Under the pieces are notes generated by a model. That model did not search any database. It worked only from the letters and a program-made list of their open reading frames with translations, and was not told the origin of the DNA. The translations under genes were made by a program, and so were the position numbers. A stretch of 64,000 bases of DNA. Origin: Hahella chejuensis KCTC 2396. GTDB lineage: Bacteria; Pseudomonadota; Gammaproteobacteria; Pseudomonadales; Oleiphilaceae. Each line of letters opens with the position of its first letter. Position 1 is the stretch's first letter. Of the stretch, positions 8,431 through 17,489 are shown piece after piece. The stretch covers positions 3,832,581-3,896,580 of the forward strand of contig NC_007645.1 of the NCBI RefSeq assembly GCF_000012985.1. Direction: 5' to 3'.

Positions 8431-9348
8431 ATGAGGAGTAACTCACGGCCTTCATTAAAAGCCTTGGAAGTTTTTGAAGCAGTCGCCCGCCACCAGAGTT
8501 TTTGTAAAGCGTCAGAAGAGCTGTGCATCAACCACAGCGGGGTCAGCAAGCATATCAAGTCTCTGGAGCTGCATTTCGAAAAGCGGCTGTTGGTGAGAAA
8601 CAACAAGCAGGTGCAACTGACCGACAGCGGACAGCGTCTGTGGGAGCAGCTAACCCAAGCCTTCGAGATCATTCGCGGCGCCTGCGGCATTCCCCACGAA
8701 AAGAACTTTATCGAAATCAAAGTGCCGGTCACTTTCGCCATTCGTTGGATGCTGCCGCGCCTCAGCCGCATTCGCGAAGAAACAGAACTCAATCTGAAGG
8801 TGACGACCGCCTGGCGTCATTCCGTCGATTTTCTGAAAGAACATTACGATATGGGCATCATCTTTTGCGACGATCCGTCCGAGGAGTTCTTTTACGAGGA
8901 AAACCTGGTCGCCGTGTGCTCCAAAGACTATTACGAGCAGTTACAGGGGTTGTCCGACCAGGAGATTATGAATCAGGCGAATTTCATCAGCCCTAACCCT
9001 TCCATGTCCGACTGGGAACTGTTCTTCTCCCACACCGGCCTGTCCAGCGCTCAGATCAGTGCGGACCGGATGCTGATCATGGACTCCATGGAATCCGCCA
9101 TCACCGCCGCCGTGAAGTTCAGCGGCGTCGCCATCACCGATGTCCTGTACGTGCAGAATGAACTGGCCGGCGGACAATTGATCAACGTGTTTTCCCGCAC
9201 CGTGAAAACCGGTTTGGGCTACAAACTCACCTGCGTCCCCTCGTTACGGGACAGCCGGGAATATGAAACGCTGCAGGAATGGATCACCCGCGAGGCCAAT
9301 AGTCAGCCAGCGCGCATCTTGAGTACTGAGGCCGTGGCGGCGGAGTAG
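8431..9348 (+). CDS. LysR-family transcriptional regulator
   Basis: 305 residues. The N-terminal winged helix-turn-helix (residues 8-66: 'SLKALEVFEAVARHQSF' then 'SGVSKHIKSLE' and 'LTDSGQRL') is the standard LysR DNA-binding domain, of the GcvA-like subgroup. The C-terminal co-inducer domain spans about residues 90-295. The start is the ATG preceded by GAGGG. It is transcribed away from the 3214-7876 cluster, the classic arrangement for a LysR regulator of the neighbouring operon. The inducer is unknown; the pathway product or an amino-acid precursor is the obvious guess. Confidence 0.85.
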   Translation: MRSNSRPSLKALEVFEAVARHQSFCKASEELCINHSGVSKHIKSLELHFEKRLLVRNNKQVQLTDSGQRLWEQLTQAFEIIRGACGIPHEKNFIEIKVPVTFAIRWMLPRLSRIREETELNLKVTTAWRHSVDFLKEHYDMGIIFCDDPSEEFFYEENLVAVCSKDYYEQLQGLSDQEIMNQANFISPNPSMSDWELFFSHTGLSSAQISADRMLIMDSMESAITAAVKFSGVAITDVLYVQNELAGGQLINVFSRTVKTGLGYKLTCVPSLRDSREYETLQEWITREANSQPARILSTEAVAAE

Positions 9349-9406
9349 CTGTTACAACGGTCTCTTACTCTCCTCGCCTTTTCCCCCGCAATCTATCACC
9401 CGCGCC

Positions 9407-10648
9407 CTAGAAAATATCCGCCGAGTCATCATCCTCTTCCGTGAAATCTATGATGGTCTCCCCCAGGGAGGCAGCCTTGGCTCGGCTGTAAAACTCTCCT
9501 GAATAGTCGCCGCCCAGCAGGACTTCCGTTCTGTCCGTCTCGCCAAACAGATAAATCATTCGCTCTGAAAGAGCCGGCGCAGAGGTTTGATCACGTAATC
9601 GCGCAATGGTTTCTTTAAAGACTTCTTGGGCGACAGGCTTGTCGATGTCCGCGAAACGCTGCTCCACTAGCGGTAAATATTGTTTTGCGTCCAGGTCGGC
9701 GATGGCGCAAGCAGCATAGGATAAATTTTTCGTATTTTCGGGATTCTGAAGAAACGCCGCAGCGCCATCTGCGTCGCGGTTAATCATCCACAACGCGTAG
9801 CGGGTTTCCATGACGAATTGAGCGCCTTCATAGCGCCACTCAAAGCTTTCCAGAAAGGACTCCAATACACTCACGTCTCCCGCATACCCGCACAGCGATA
9901 GCGCAATCGCCACAGGACCGGTCTTGCAGTTCAGTCCATAAGAGGCGTCGTCATCGCTGACCTTCTTCAAGACCTCCAACAAGATATCGGTAGCGTTGGG
10001 TACGTGGTGGCGCGTGTACTCCATAGCGAGAGCGCCTACCAGCCCCTTATTGGCTTCATGATAAAGCGACGGCGTGAAGCCATAAGAAGGCAACTTTTCG
10101 CTGCGCACCCTTTTGGCGTACTCGAAATGCCGCTCAAAGCTGGATTCCAAGAACGCCGTCACCCGTCCAGCGTATTCTGCTTTTTGCCCCCAACCGCGCA
10201 ACGTGGGCAGCCAGGCTGAACGGTAGTCATGATCCTCCACTTCAAGCTGCTGCGTCAGCTTGTCCAGCAACATGGAGAACGTGGTCTCGTCACTCATCTT
10301 CGCAAACAGGTAATAACGATAGTCCTGTTCTGTCTCCGCCAGATGTTCATGTAGCGTCTGCATGAACGTCTCCGAGGCGTTCGCCCGGGCGATGAGCGTA
10401 TCGCAGAAGGCGTGCAGCCCGTTTTCGACAGCGGTAAAACATTCTTTGCTCAACTCCGCGCGGATATCCCAGTCAATGTCGTCGGTCCATAATTCGTCGT
10501 TATTGAGAAAGTCATATATCGGGGAGGTCTGACGGCTGATCGTAGTCAGCGTCGCCGCAAAATCCGTTTGGAAGGCGTTGACCGCCGCTTCAATATTGTT
10601 TTCGATTTCAGCTTTGAGGGCATGTATAGCATCGTAAGGAATAGTCAC
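9407..10648 (-). CDS. hypothetical protein, acidic, alpha-helical
   Basis: 413 residues, probably starting at a GTG (10648). I do not recognise the family. The protein is acidic and predicted to be helical, without signal peptide or membrane segments; residues about 210-370 have a HEAT-like spacing of helices. The C-terminus is very acidic ('DFTEEDDDSADIF'). It is convergent with the LysR gene and separated from the antiporter by 178 bp, so it is probably a single-gene unit. Confidence 0.6.
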   Translation of the reverse strand: MTIPYDAIHALKAEIENNIEAAVNAFQTDFAATLTTISRQTSPIYDFLNNDELWTDDIDWDIRAELSKECFTAVENGLHAFCDTLIARANASETFMQTLHEHLAETEQDYRYYLFAKMSDETTFSMLLDKLTQQLEVEDHDYRSAWLPTLRGWGQKAEYAGRVTAFLESSFERHFEYAKRVRSEKLPSYGFTPSLYHEANKGLVGALAMEYTRHHVPNATDILLEVLKKVSDDDASYGLNCKTGPVAIALSLCGYAGDVSVLESFLESFEWRYEGAQFVMETRYALWMINRDADGAAAFLQNPENTKNLSYAACAIADLDAKQYLPLVEQRFADIDKPVAQEVFKETIARLRDQTSAPALSERMIYLFGETDRTEVLLGGDYSGEFYSRAKAASLGETIIDFTEEDDDSADIF

Positions 10649-10784
10649 GGGATAACATCTCTAAATTGTTTATTTCAGTCTGTGCGCGATTCGCGATTAA
10701 AGACGCGGTGAGGATATGCAATGAAACCCGGGCGTATTAATCGGCTGACAGAATGCGGGATAAAAACGAGGAAATAAATCACCT

Positions 10785-10816
10785 GCGGGCGTCAGGAACC
10801 CCATCCCAACGCCCGC
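10785..10816 (-). terminator. probable terminator of the antiporter gene
   Basis: An 8-bp perfect stem (GCGGGCGT / ACGCCCGC) with a 16-nt loop just after the stop of the minus-strand antiporter, followed by a T-rich but not pure run (TTTATTT). Plausible intrinsic terminator. Confidence 0.45.
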
Positions 10817-10826
10817 TTCGATCTGT

Positions 10827-11804
10827 TTAAGCAGCGGCCACTACGGTGTAGCCGAGGTAGCTGGTGTAGGCGATGTACACCGCAAGCAGAATGCCGCCTT
10901 CGACGCGGTTGATGCGGCCTTGTTTGCCTTTGAAGCCGAAGCCCATGACGAATAGCGCCAGGGTGAGGCCGGCCATCAGCGACCAGTCGCGGTACAGGAC
11001 TTCCGGCTGCACTTCCAAGGGATGAATGGCGGCGGCGATACCGACGACGGCTAGTGTATTGAACAGGTTGGAGCCGATGACGTTGCCGATGGCGAGGTCG
11101 TGCTCGCCTTTACGGATCGCCGCCAGCGAGGAGGCCAGCTCCGGCAGCGAGGTGCCGATGGCTACGATAGTCAGGCCGATGATCAGGTCGCTGACGCCCA
11201 GACTCTGCGCTATTGTGACCGCGCCCCACACCAGAATGCGCGAGCTGACGATCAGTAGAATCAAGCCGGCCACCAGCCAGAATATGGCGCTTTTCAACGG
11301 CAAAGGATGCGCGATCATTTCATCGTCCACCTCTAACGCCAAGGCGTCGGAGCGCTGCTGCATGCCTTCGCGAATGGTCCAGCCCATCAGGCAGGCGAAC
11401 ACTACCAGCAGAATCGCCGCGTCTACGCGGGTCAAATCGCCGTCCCATAACAAACCGGCGGATAAAAGCGTGATTGCAGTCAGAATCGGCAGTTCTTTGC
11501 GTAATACCTGGGAATGTACGGCGATGGGGCTGATCACCGCCACCAGACCAAGAATCAATGCAATGTTGGTGATGTTGGAGCCATAACCGTTGCCCAGCGC
11601 CAGACCGGGGTTGCCTTCCGACGCCGCCAGCGCCGACACCACCATTTCCGGGGCCGACGTGCCGAACCCCACAATCACCATCCCTATCAGCAGGGGCGGC
11701 ATGCCTCCATGCTTCGCCGTCGCAGCGGCGCCCTCCACAAAACGGTCCGCGCTCCAGACCAGTAGCGCCAGGCCAGCAACTATGGCAAGCAATGCAAGCG
11801 TCAT
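10827..11804 (-). CDS. yrbG: CaCA-family calcium/sodium antiporter (YrbG type)
   Basis: 325 residues with about ten membrane segments and the two signature repeats of the cation/Ca2+ exchanger family: 'GFGTSAPEMVVSALAA' near residue 47 with 'ALGNGYGSNITN', and 'AIGTSLPELASSLAA' near residue 216 with 'AIGNVIGSNLFN'. Family members exchange Ca2+ or other cations across the inner membrane. The start ATG overlaps the stop of a 34-codon leader ORF (ATGA), and GAGGTGATC is its ribosome site inside that ORF. The long leader carries a yybP-ykoY-like aptamer (11980-12082), so I infer that this member is controlled by, and may export, Mn2+. Confidence 0.85.
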   Translation of the reverse strand: MTLALLAIVAGLALLVWSADRFVEGAAATAKHGGMPPLLIGMVIVGFGTSAPEMVVSALAASEGNPGLALGNGYGSNITNIALILGLVAVISPIAVHSQVLRKELPILTAITLLSAGLLWDGDLTRVDAAILLVVFACLMGWTIREGMQQRSDALALEVDDEMIAHPLPLKSAIFWLVAGLILLIVSSRILVWGAVTIAQSLGVSDLIIGLTIVAIGTSLPELASSLAAIRKGEHDLAIGNVIGSNLFNTLAVVGIAAAIHPLEVQPEVLYRDWSLMAGLTLALFVMGFGFKGKQGRINRVEGGILLAVYIAYTSYLGYTVVAAA

Positions 11805-11905
11805 GCGATCACCTCGCGTTTAGCAGAGTTCGGCGCGTACGCCTTGGGTGCGGCCGGATTCCATGGAACGGAATCGGCGACGTGAAGAGCAAGTAGTTTC
11901 ATCAT
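11801..11905 (-). CDS. 34-residue leader peptide coupled to the antiporter
   Basis: A short frame starts at tandem ATG ATG codons (11905, 11902) with AGAGG about 6 bases upstream and ends in TGA overlapping the antiporter ATG (ATGA). The peptide begins 'MMKLLALHVADSVPWNP' and has five prolines in its middle part. Ribosome-site placement and stop/start overlap suggest translational coupling; the proline content suggests possible use as a translation-rate sensor, as in proline-rich leaders of some Mg2+ transporter genes. No homologue is known to me, and translation is not proven. Confidence 0.5.
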   Translation of the reverse strand: MMKLLALHVADSVPWNPAAPKAYAPNSAKREVIA

Positions 11906-11935
11906 GTGCAGCCTCTGGGGTGGAAAGATAAACGC

Positions 11936-11983
11936 TAAGACGCACGAAAAGCATCCACCCCTGGGTGCTTTTCGTGCGTCTTA
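11936..11983 (-). promoter_or_regulatory. long hairpin downstream of the aptamer (expression platform?)
   Basis: An inverted repeat with an 18-bp perfect stem: TAAGACGCACGAAAAGCA at 11936-11953 pairs with its complement at 11966-11983. A CCC/GGG pair extends it inward. The RNA-sense 5' arm begins inside the 3' strand of aptamer stem P1 (CCTAAG), so the two structures compete for those bases. It lacks a clean U-run, so it may act as an anti-terminator or on translation rather than as a terminator. Confidence 0.55.
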
Positions 11984-12082
11984 GGTCTCATCAATCCTGG
12001 GAGGGACACGACCGCCACGGACTTTGCGCCCGGAGACTGTTGACGACCGTCCCGGCTGCCGCCGGGAGACTACTCCCCTAAG
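11980..12082 (-). ncRNA. yybP-ykoY-like (Mn2+) riboswitch aptamer
   Basis: Read on the minus strand, the leader has a P1 stem CTTAGG (12082-12077) / CCTAAG (11985-11980), GGGGAGTAG directly after the 5' strand, a CGTCAACA loop motif near the middle, and GAGACC directly before the 3' P1 strand. This set and the length of about 103 nt match the yybP-ykoY manganese-sensing class as I know it. It precedes a CaCA antiporter gene. A covariance-model search (RF00080) would be decisive. Confidence 0.72.
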
Positions 12083-12205
12083 AGTGGGCGAATCCTAGCA
12101 AACTCCTTTCTTGAGGACAACCTAAAGCTTCCACCAGGCCCGCTCACGCCGCCAGAAGCCTTGCGCCCCGCGGCGTCAGCGCCATTAATAATCGCTCAGG
12201 TTGCA

Positions 12206-12233
12206 TTGCAACGCCCACCTCCACTGCTACAAT
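12206..12233 (+). promoter_or_regulatory. sigma-70-like promoter of the H-NOX operon
   Basis: TTGCAA (12206-12211), a 16-bp spacer and TACAAT (12228-12233), about 34 bp before the H-NOX start codon. The -35 box is the right half of an 11-bp palindrome, TTGCATTGCAA (12201-12211), which could be an operator. Confidence 0.45.
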
Positions 12234-12267
12234 TTTGGTAACGGACCTGCTCAGGAAGAGAAGCAAG

Positions 12268-12798
12268 ATGAAAGGCATCGTTTTCACCGAATTTCTGCAA
12301 CTGGTGGAAGATAAATTCGGGCTTGAGGAAGTCGACGCTCTTATTGAAGAATCCGGCGTGTCAGGGATATACACCTCCGTAGGCACCTACGACCACAGCG
12401 AAATGGTCGAACTGCTGCAAACGCTTAGCGCCCGTCACAGCGCTCCAATTCCTGACCTGTTGAAAACCTTCGGCGAACATCTCTTCGGCCGCTTCTATGT
12501 CCTGTATCCGCAGTTTTTCAAGGACATCCACGGCTCGTTCGACTTTCTCAGCAAAATCGACGTTTATATCCATCAGGAAGTGCAGAAGCTCTATCCGGAC
12601 GCGGAACTGCCGCGTTTTGACTGTGCTCAGCCGCAGCCCAACCGACTGCTGCTGTATTACTATTCAACCCGACATCTGGAAGACCTGGCGGAAGGGTTGA
12701 TACAGGGCGCCCTGGCCCATTTCAATGACGGGGTCGTATTAAGTCAGCGAATTGAGGAAAAGGACCATATCACCTTTGAGCTGAAAAAAATCCAATGA
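12268..12798 (+). CDS. H-NOX heme sensor of nitric oxide
   Basis: 176 residues from the ATG at 12268 (AGGAAG upstream), the standard H-NOX length. Counting from that Met, the proximal heme ligand is His102 in 'YIHQEVQKLYPDAELP', the conserved Pro is 115, and the YxSxR propionate-binding motif is Tyr131, Ser133, Arg135, exactly canonical positions. H-NOX proteins bind NO (and sometimes O2) through ferrous heme and control a partner kinase or cyclase. The stop overlaps the start of the following hybrid kinase (ATGA), so that kinase is the expected partner. Cytosolic. Confidence 0.93.
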   Translation: MKGIVFTEFLQLVEDKFGLEEVDALIEESGVSGIYTSVGTYDHSEMVELLQTLSARHSAPIPDLLKTFGEHLFGRFYVLYPQFFKDIHGSFDFLSKIDVYIHQEVQKLYPDAELPRFDCAQPQPNRLLLYYYSTRHLEDLAEGLIQGALAHFNDGVVLSQRIEEKDHITFELKKIQ

Positions 12799-15185
12799 CC
12801 AAAATCGCCGTGCTTGAACGCGCTCTCGCCCGGGAACGCGCCGCCCGTCATCAGGCGGAGCAGTTGCTGGAGTTGAAGGCCAGCGAACTATATGAGAGCC
12901 ACCTGTTGTTAGAGGACGCCTTACAAAAAACCGCAGGCATGGTGCACTCCCTCGGCGACATGGTCAAAGATCGCACCAGGCAGTTGGAACTGGCTCGGGA
13001 TGAGGCCATGGCCGCCAACAAAGCCAAGAGCCTGTTTATCGCCAACATGAGCCACGAAATTCGCACGCCCCTCAACGGAGTGATCGGCATGTTGCAGGCC
13101 ATGATGCAGGGCGATCTGTCCCGCGAGCAGAAAGCGCGCGCAAAAACCGCCCTCACCTCCGGCAAACTGTTGCTGACGGTGATCAACGACCTGCTGGACT
13201 TCTCCAAGCTGGAAGCCGACAAAGTCAATCTGGAGCGCATCCCTTTTTCACTCGGCCGCCTGCTGGACAGTTGTTTTCCAGTCGTGTGCAGCCAGGCGTC
13301 CGATAAAGGCCTGACCCTGACGCTGACCCTGGCCGCCCATCTGCCCGATCAGATCATGGGCGATCCAACCCGACTCAAGCAGATCATCTGCAACCTTCTC
13401 TCCAACGCGGTAAAGTTCACCAAGCGAGGAGAAGTGTCGTTGTACTGCTACCCGGTGGAGGACCGTCTTGTGTTCGGCGTGGCGGATACCGGCGTCGGTA
13501 TTCCCGCAGACCGGCAACAACAGATCTTCGAACCGTTCAGTCAGGCCGACGACTCCCATACCCGGCGCTACGGCGGCACCGGACTGGGCCTGTCCATCAG
13601 TTCCCGTCTGGTGGAGGCGATGGGGGGACGCCTGAAGGTTCGCAGCGAACCTGGCGTCGGCGCCGACTTCTATTTCGCGTTGCCTTATCACTCCCTGTCC
13701 TTAGATGGGTCAACCCGGCAGCCGCCCTCCGCGCCCTGGGCGGACAAGCCCATTCTCTTGTTGGCGGAGGAGTCCATTACGCCGTTCCTGAAACGCGGCC
13801 TGCGCGAACTTGGCGTGGACAACCTGGTTCCGTCCAGTTCTATGGAAGAGGCCCTGAGGGCTCTGGAAAGCGCCTGCCGCCCCTTCGATCTGATATTGAT
13901 CCACCAACAGACTCCGCCACTAAAAATTATGGAATGGCTACGCGATAAACACGGCGAGCAAAACCTTACCGCCATACGGGTTTTTGGCGCGCAAGTAGAG
14001 CTGGAGAGCGAAGCCGCGCTTTACTCCGAGTTGCGTTCGCCCATTCGTCCCCATGACTTATTCGTGCTGCTGCAAAACCACTATGTGGGCGAGAATTGCA
14101 GACTCTGTTGCCTGGATGACGACTCCGACGATGACGACGAACAAAGCTGGTGGTTCGGCGGGTCCAGGGTGCTGCTGGCTGAAGACAACGTGATCAATCA
14201 GGAAGTAGCCATAGATCTGCTTGGCTCTGTCGGCGTCAAACCGGACGTGGTGGACAACGGGCTGTCCGCCGTGCACGCCGTACAGGGTAAAGACTACGAC
14301 CTCATATTGATGGACGTGCAGATGCCGGAACTCAACGGCCTCGACGCCACCCGCGCTATCCGCGCTTTAGGCGGCCGCTTTGCGAATATTCCCATTCTGG
14401 CGATGACCGCCCATGCGCAACAAAGCGACCGCGACCTGAGTCGCGACGCCGGCATGAACGGCCACATCGTCAAACCCTTCGCCGCCGAGGAACTGTTCGA
14501 AACCCTGAGCCATTGGTTGCGCAGTAAAACCCCGGCGCCCACGACGCGGGAAAGCGCCAATGCGGCGCCGGCCGGAGGCCACGACATTCCCTCCCTGCCC
14601 GGCCTCAACATCACAGAAGCCTTACAGCGTCTGGGAGGACGTTGGTCCCTGTTTCAACGCATTCTCAGCGGTTTCTATGAGAAGTGGTCGGACACCCCCG
14701 AGGAACTGCAAACCCTGACGAAACAGAACGCGCTCGGCGAAATCGCCATCATTACTCATGGCCTCAAAGGCAGTGGCGCGACTATTGGCGCGGAAGCACT
14801 GGGCAAAGCCGCCGGCGCGGTGGAAAGCGCCGCTCGCGCCGGCGACCAGAGCCAGACCCGCGACCTGATGGCGCGGTTGCTGCAAACGTTGGAGGAAGTA
14901 CTGACGGGCTTGTCCCGCCTTGAGCAAAACGAAGCCGCTCCTGCGCCATCGATACTCAGCAAAGATCAACGCCCATTGCTGCCCCAGTTGCTGCAATTAA
15001 GAGACTATCTGGAAAGCGACCTGGGACAGGCGCAGAAGTCTCTCGCCCAACTGCGCGCCTCCATCAGTGATCCGCCTCAGATCCGTATGTTGTCGGAATT
15101 GGAGGAGGCGCTGTTCCAATTCGATATCGAGCTGGCTCAAACCCACTTATCCCAACTTATTCAAACCCAGGGTGAACCACAATGA
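12795..15185 (+). CDS. H-NOX-associated hybrid histidine kinase (HisKA-HATPase-REC-HPt)
   Basis: 796 residues, soluble. Order: N-terminal coiled coil (1-75), HisKA with phospho-His87 in 'NMSHEIRTPLNG', HATPase with N-box about Asn200-204 and 'DTGVGI' (231) and 'GGTGLGLS' (260), a degenerate receiver-like segment (about 318-430), an acidic linker (DDDSDDDDE), a true receiver (about 458-575) with Asp507 in 'ILMDVQMPELNG' and Lys560, then an HPt domain with His655 in 'THGLKGSGATIGA'. This is the HnoK-type partner of H-NOX with a built-in phosphorelay. It overlaps the H-NOX gene and the next regulator gene by 4 bp each, indicating one translationally coupled operon. Confidence 0.9.
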   Translation: MTKIAVLERALARERAARHQAEQLLELKASELYESHLLLEDALQKTAGMVHSLGDMVKDRTRQLELARDEAMAANKAKSLFIANMSHEIRTPLNGVIGMLQAMMQGDLSREQKARAKTALTSGKLLLTVINDLLDFSKLEADKVNLERIPFSLGRLLDSCFPVVCSQASDKGLTLTLTLAAHLPDQIMGDPTRLKQIICNLLSNAVKFTKRGEVSLYCYPVEDRLVFGVADTGVGIPADRQQQIFEPFSQADDSHTRRYGGTGLGLSISSRLVEAMGGRLKVRSEPGVGADFYFALPYHSLSLDGSTRQPPSAPWADKPILLLAEESITPFLKRGLRELGVDNLVPSSSMEEALRALESACRPFDLILIHQQTPPLKIMEWLRDKHGEQNLTAIRVFGAQVELESEAALYSELRSPIRPHDLFVLLQNHYVGENCRLCCLDDDSDDDDEQSWWFGGSRVLLAEDNVINQEVAIDLLGSVGVKPDVVDNGLSAVHAVQGKDYDLILMDVQMPELNGLDATRAIRALGGRFANIPILAMTAHAQQSDRDLSRDAGMNGHIVKPFAAEELFETLSHWLRSKTPAPTTRESANAAPAGGHDIPSLPGLNITEALQRLGGRWSLFQRILSGFYEKWSDTPEELQTLTKQNALGEIAIITHGLKGSGATIGAEALGKAAGAVESAARAGDQSQTRDLMARLLQTLEEVLTGLSRLEQNEAAPAPSILSKDQRPLLPQLLQLRDYLESDLGQAQKSLAQLRASISDPPQIRMLSELEEALFQFDIELAQTHLSQLIQTQGEPQ

Positions 15186-16303
15186 GCGACGAAAAGCCCC
15201 ATGTGATGATCGTCGACGATTCGCCGAATGATCTGCATTTCCTGCTGGAGAACCTGAAAGACGAATATGCGGTGCAAGCCGCCACCAGCGCCGCCAAAGC
15301 ATTGCAGCTGGCGGAAAAAGATCCACTGTTGGATGTGGTGTTGCTGGACGTGACCATGCCGGAAATGAACGGTTACGAATGTTGCCGGCGACTGAAGGCG
15401 AACCCCGCCACGCAACATATTGAGGTCATCTTCGTCTCCGCCCACGACACGGTGGAGGAAAAGCTGGCGGGGTATGACGCCGGCGGCCGGGACTACTTGA
15501 TCAAGCCTGCGCAACCGGACGTGCTGCGCAAGAAAGTGCGCATGGCGATTCAGCAAATTCAACGCGCCAAAGCGGGCCAGGAGGCGCAGCAGGCGGCCAT
15601 GTCCACCGCCATGACCGCCATCACCGTCGCGGGCGAGCAAGGGGTGATTCTGGAATTCCTGCGCCGCAGTATGAAAGTTAACTCCCTCGCGGATCTGGCC
15701 GCCCTGATCATCGAGACGCTGGAGGAGTTTGACCTGCAGGGCACCGTACAGATCAATCTGGAGAACGAAAAAATCAGCCATAGCAGCAAGGGGTTTGTCT
15801 CCCCGCTGGAGTCTGAGCTGCTGCTCAGAGTCAAAGATCAGGAGCAACGCCTGCTGGAGTTCAACAAACGCTTACTGGTCAACATCCCGCCCTTCTCCCT
15901 GTTGGCGCCCAAAATGCCGGAGGACGAAGAAAAGAAAGGCCGCGCCCGCGACAACTTACTGCTGTTGCTGGAGTGCGCCGAGTTTCGACGCCAGGGGCTG
16001 GAGAACCAGATGCTGATCGCCCTGATAGAGGGTGTAATGAAGGACAGCCGCAATGCCCTGAAAGAGATCAACAACATTCGCGAGCGACAACATAAAACCG
16101 CCTTCCAGGTTCTGGAAGAGACGCTGGATGAGCTGGTGATCTCCTACGACAGTCTGGCGTTGCTGGAAAGCCAGGAGGAGACTCTGACCAAAGTGGTTCG
16201 CAAAGGGCTGGAGCGCACCTTCAAGACCTACGAAGAAGTCACCGGACTGGATGATCAGTTAAAAGCCATCATCCAGCGCATGGAGAACTTCCGGGGAGCG
16301 TAA
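15182..16303 (+). CDS. response regulator, REC plus uncharacterised C-terminal domain
   Basis: 373 residues. The receiver domain (about 5-125) has 'IVDDSP', the phospho-acceptor Asp in 'VVLLDVTMPEMNG' (about residue 59) and Lys in 'LIKPAQ'. The remaining 245 residues are mostly helical with a coiled-coil end; I do not recognise a DNA-binding, GGDEF, EAL or HD-GYP motif there. Similar regulators sit beside NO-responsive kinases in other marine gammaproteobacteria, but the output is unknown. The start overlaps the kinase stop (ATGA), so it is the likely phosphorelay end point of the H-NOX operon. Confidence 0.8.
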   Translation: MSDEKPHVMIVDDSPNDLHFLLENLKDEYAVQAATSAAKALQLAEKDPLLDVVLLDVTMPEMNGYECCRRLKANPATQHIEVIFVSAHDTVEEKLAGYDAGGRDYLIKPAQPDVLRKKVRMAIQQIQRAKAGQEAQQAAMSTAMTAITVAGEQGVILEFLRRSMKVNSLADLAALIIETLEEFDLQGTVQINLENEKISHSSKGFVSPLESELLLRVKDQEQRLLEFNKRLLVNIPPFSLLAPKMPEDEEKKGRARDNLLLLLECAEFRRQGLENQMLIALIEGVMKDSRNALKEINNIRERQHKTAFQVLEETLDELVISYDSLALLESQEETLTKVVRKGLERTFKTYEEVTGLDDQLKAIIQRMENFRGA

Positions 16304-16382
16304 TCGCTCTCTTGCTCCGGCGCCTGATGACGCATCCAGCCCTGCGGCGTCCCGGGGCGTCGCCGTCGCCAGATGCTGAAGG

Positions 16383-17489
16383 TCATCCCCGCTGGGCGCT
16401 GGCGGTGAGAGACGCTCCCATATCCAGAACACACTGCGGTATGCGCTCCAGAGAGATTTCCCGGGTCACCGCGCCAATCTTGGCCGCTTCCTTCGGCATG
16501 CCGTAGACAATGCAGGAGCGCTCATCCTGACCAATGGTTAAAGCGCCGGCATTGCGCATTTCCAGCAATCCCTTGGCGCCGTCGTCGCCCATGCCGGTCA
16601 TGATGACTCCTAAAGCGTTGCGTCCCGCCGCCTGGGCCACGGAACGAAACAGAACGTCGACGGAGGGCCGATGCCGGTTCACTGGCGGCCCGGACATGAT
16701 CTCCACAAAATACTGCGCGCCACTGCGCCGCAACAGCATATGCTTGCCGCCGGGCGCAATCAGCGCACGCCCCGGCGCCACCTGATGGCCGCTTTCCGCC
16801 TCCAGAATTTCCAGCTCGCAGATGCTGTTCAGACGCTCAGCGAAAGCCGCGGTGAACTTTTCCGGCATATGCTGCACGATAACGATGCCAGGGCAATTAC
16901 GGGGTAAACGGGTCAGAACGTACTCCAACGCCTGAGTGCCGCCGGTGGAAGTGCCTAACGCAGCGATTTTATTGGCGCCGGCGATGACGCCGCCTGTACG
17001 CAGGGGAATCACTGCGTCCGCGGAGAATTTGGCGGGGAGCGCCATGGACTGGGCAGACGCCGTCGCGGCGGGCATATTGCGCATGTTGGCCTTCGCCGCC
17101 GCCTTGATTTCCATGATCAGCTCGCCAGCGGCGCTCTCCAGATATTCCTTCACCCCTACCGCAGGCTTGGCCACCACCGCCACCGCACCGGCGGCCAGCG
17201 CTTTCATGCTGGTCTGCGCGCCCTTGCTGGTCAGGGTGGAGCACATCACCACCGGCGTGGGCCGTTCCGCCATCAGTTTTTTCAAAAAGGTGATGCCGTC
17301 CATGCGCGGCATCTCCACATCCAGCACGATCACATCCGGCCACTGCTTGCTCATCCTCAATTGCGCGAAAATAGGGTCCGCCGCGGCGCCGATCACTTCG
17401 ATATTTTTGTCCCGCTCCAGCACTTGTTGCAGCACCTGCCTGACCACAGCCGAGTCGTCCACCAGCAAGACCTTGATCTTAGCGTTCAT
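16383..17489 (-). CDS. cheB: CheB protein-glutamate methylesterase
   Basis: 368 residues from the ATG at 17489, chosen because AAGGAAGGGA precedes it and it overlaps the CheD stop (ATGA). Receiver domain 1-120 with Asp57 in '[13 protein letters not shown]'. Catalytic methylesterase domain with the triad Ser in 'LGTSTGGT', His in 'VQHMPEKF' and Asp in 'MTGMGDDG'. It removes methyl groups from chemoreceptor glutamates and deamidates glutamines. Last gene of the minus-strand chemosensory operon; convergent with the H-NOX operon across a gap of about 80 bp. Confidence 0.95.
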   Translation of the reverse strand: MNAKIKVLLVDDSAVVRQVLQQVLERDKNIEVIGAAADPIFAQLRMSKQWPDVIVLDVEMPRMDGITFLKKLMAERPTPVVMCSTLTSKGAQTSMKALAAGAVAVVAKPAVGVKEYLESAAGELIMEIKAAAKANMRNMPAATASAQSMALPAKFSADAVIPLRTGGVIAGANKIAALGTSTGGTQALEYVLTRLPRNCPGIVIVQHMPEKFTAAFAERLNSICELEILEAESGHQVAPGRALIAPGGKHMLLRRSGAQYFVEIMSGPPVNRHRPSVDVLFRSVAQAAGRNALGVIMTGMGDDGAKGLLEMRNAGALTIGQDERSCIVYGMPKEAAKIGAVTREISLERIPQCVLDMGASLTASAQRG

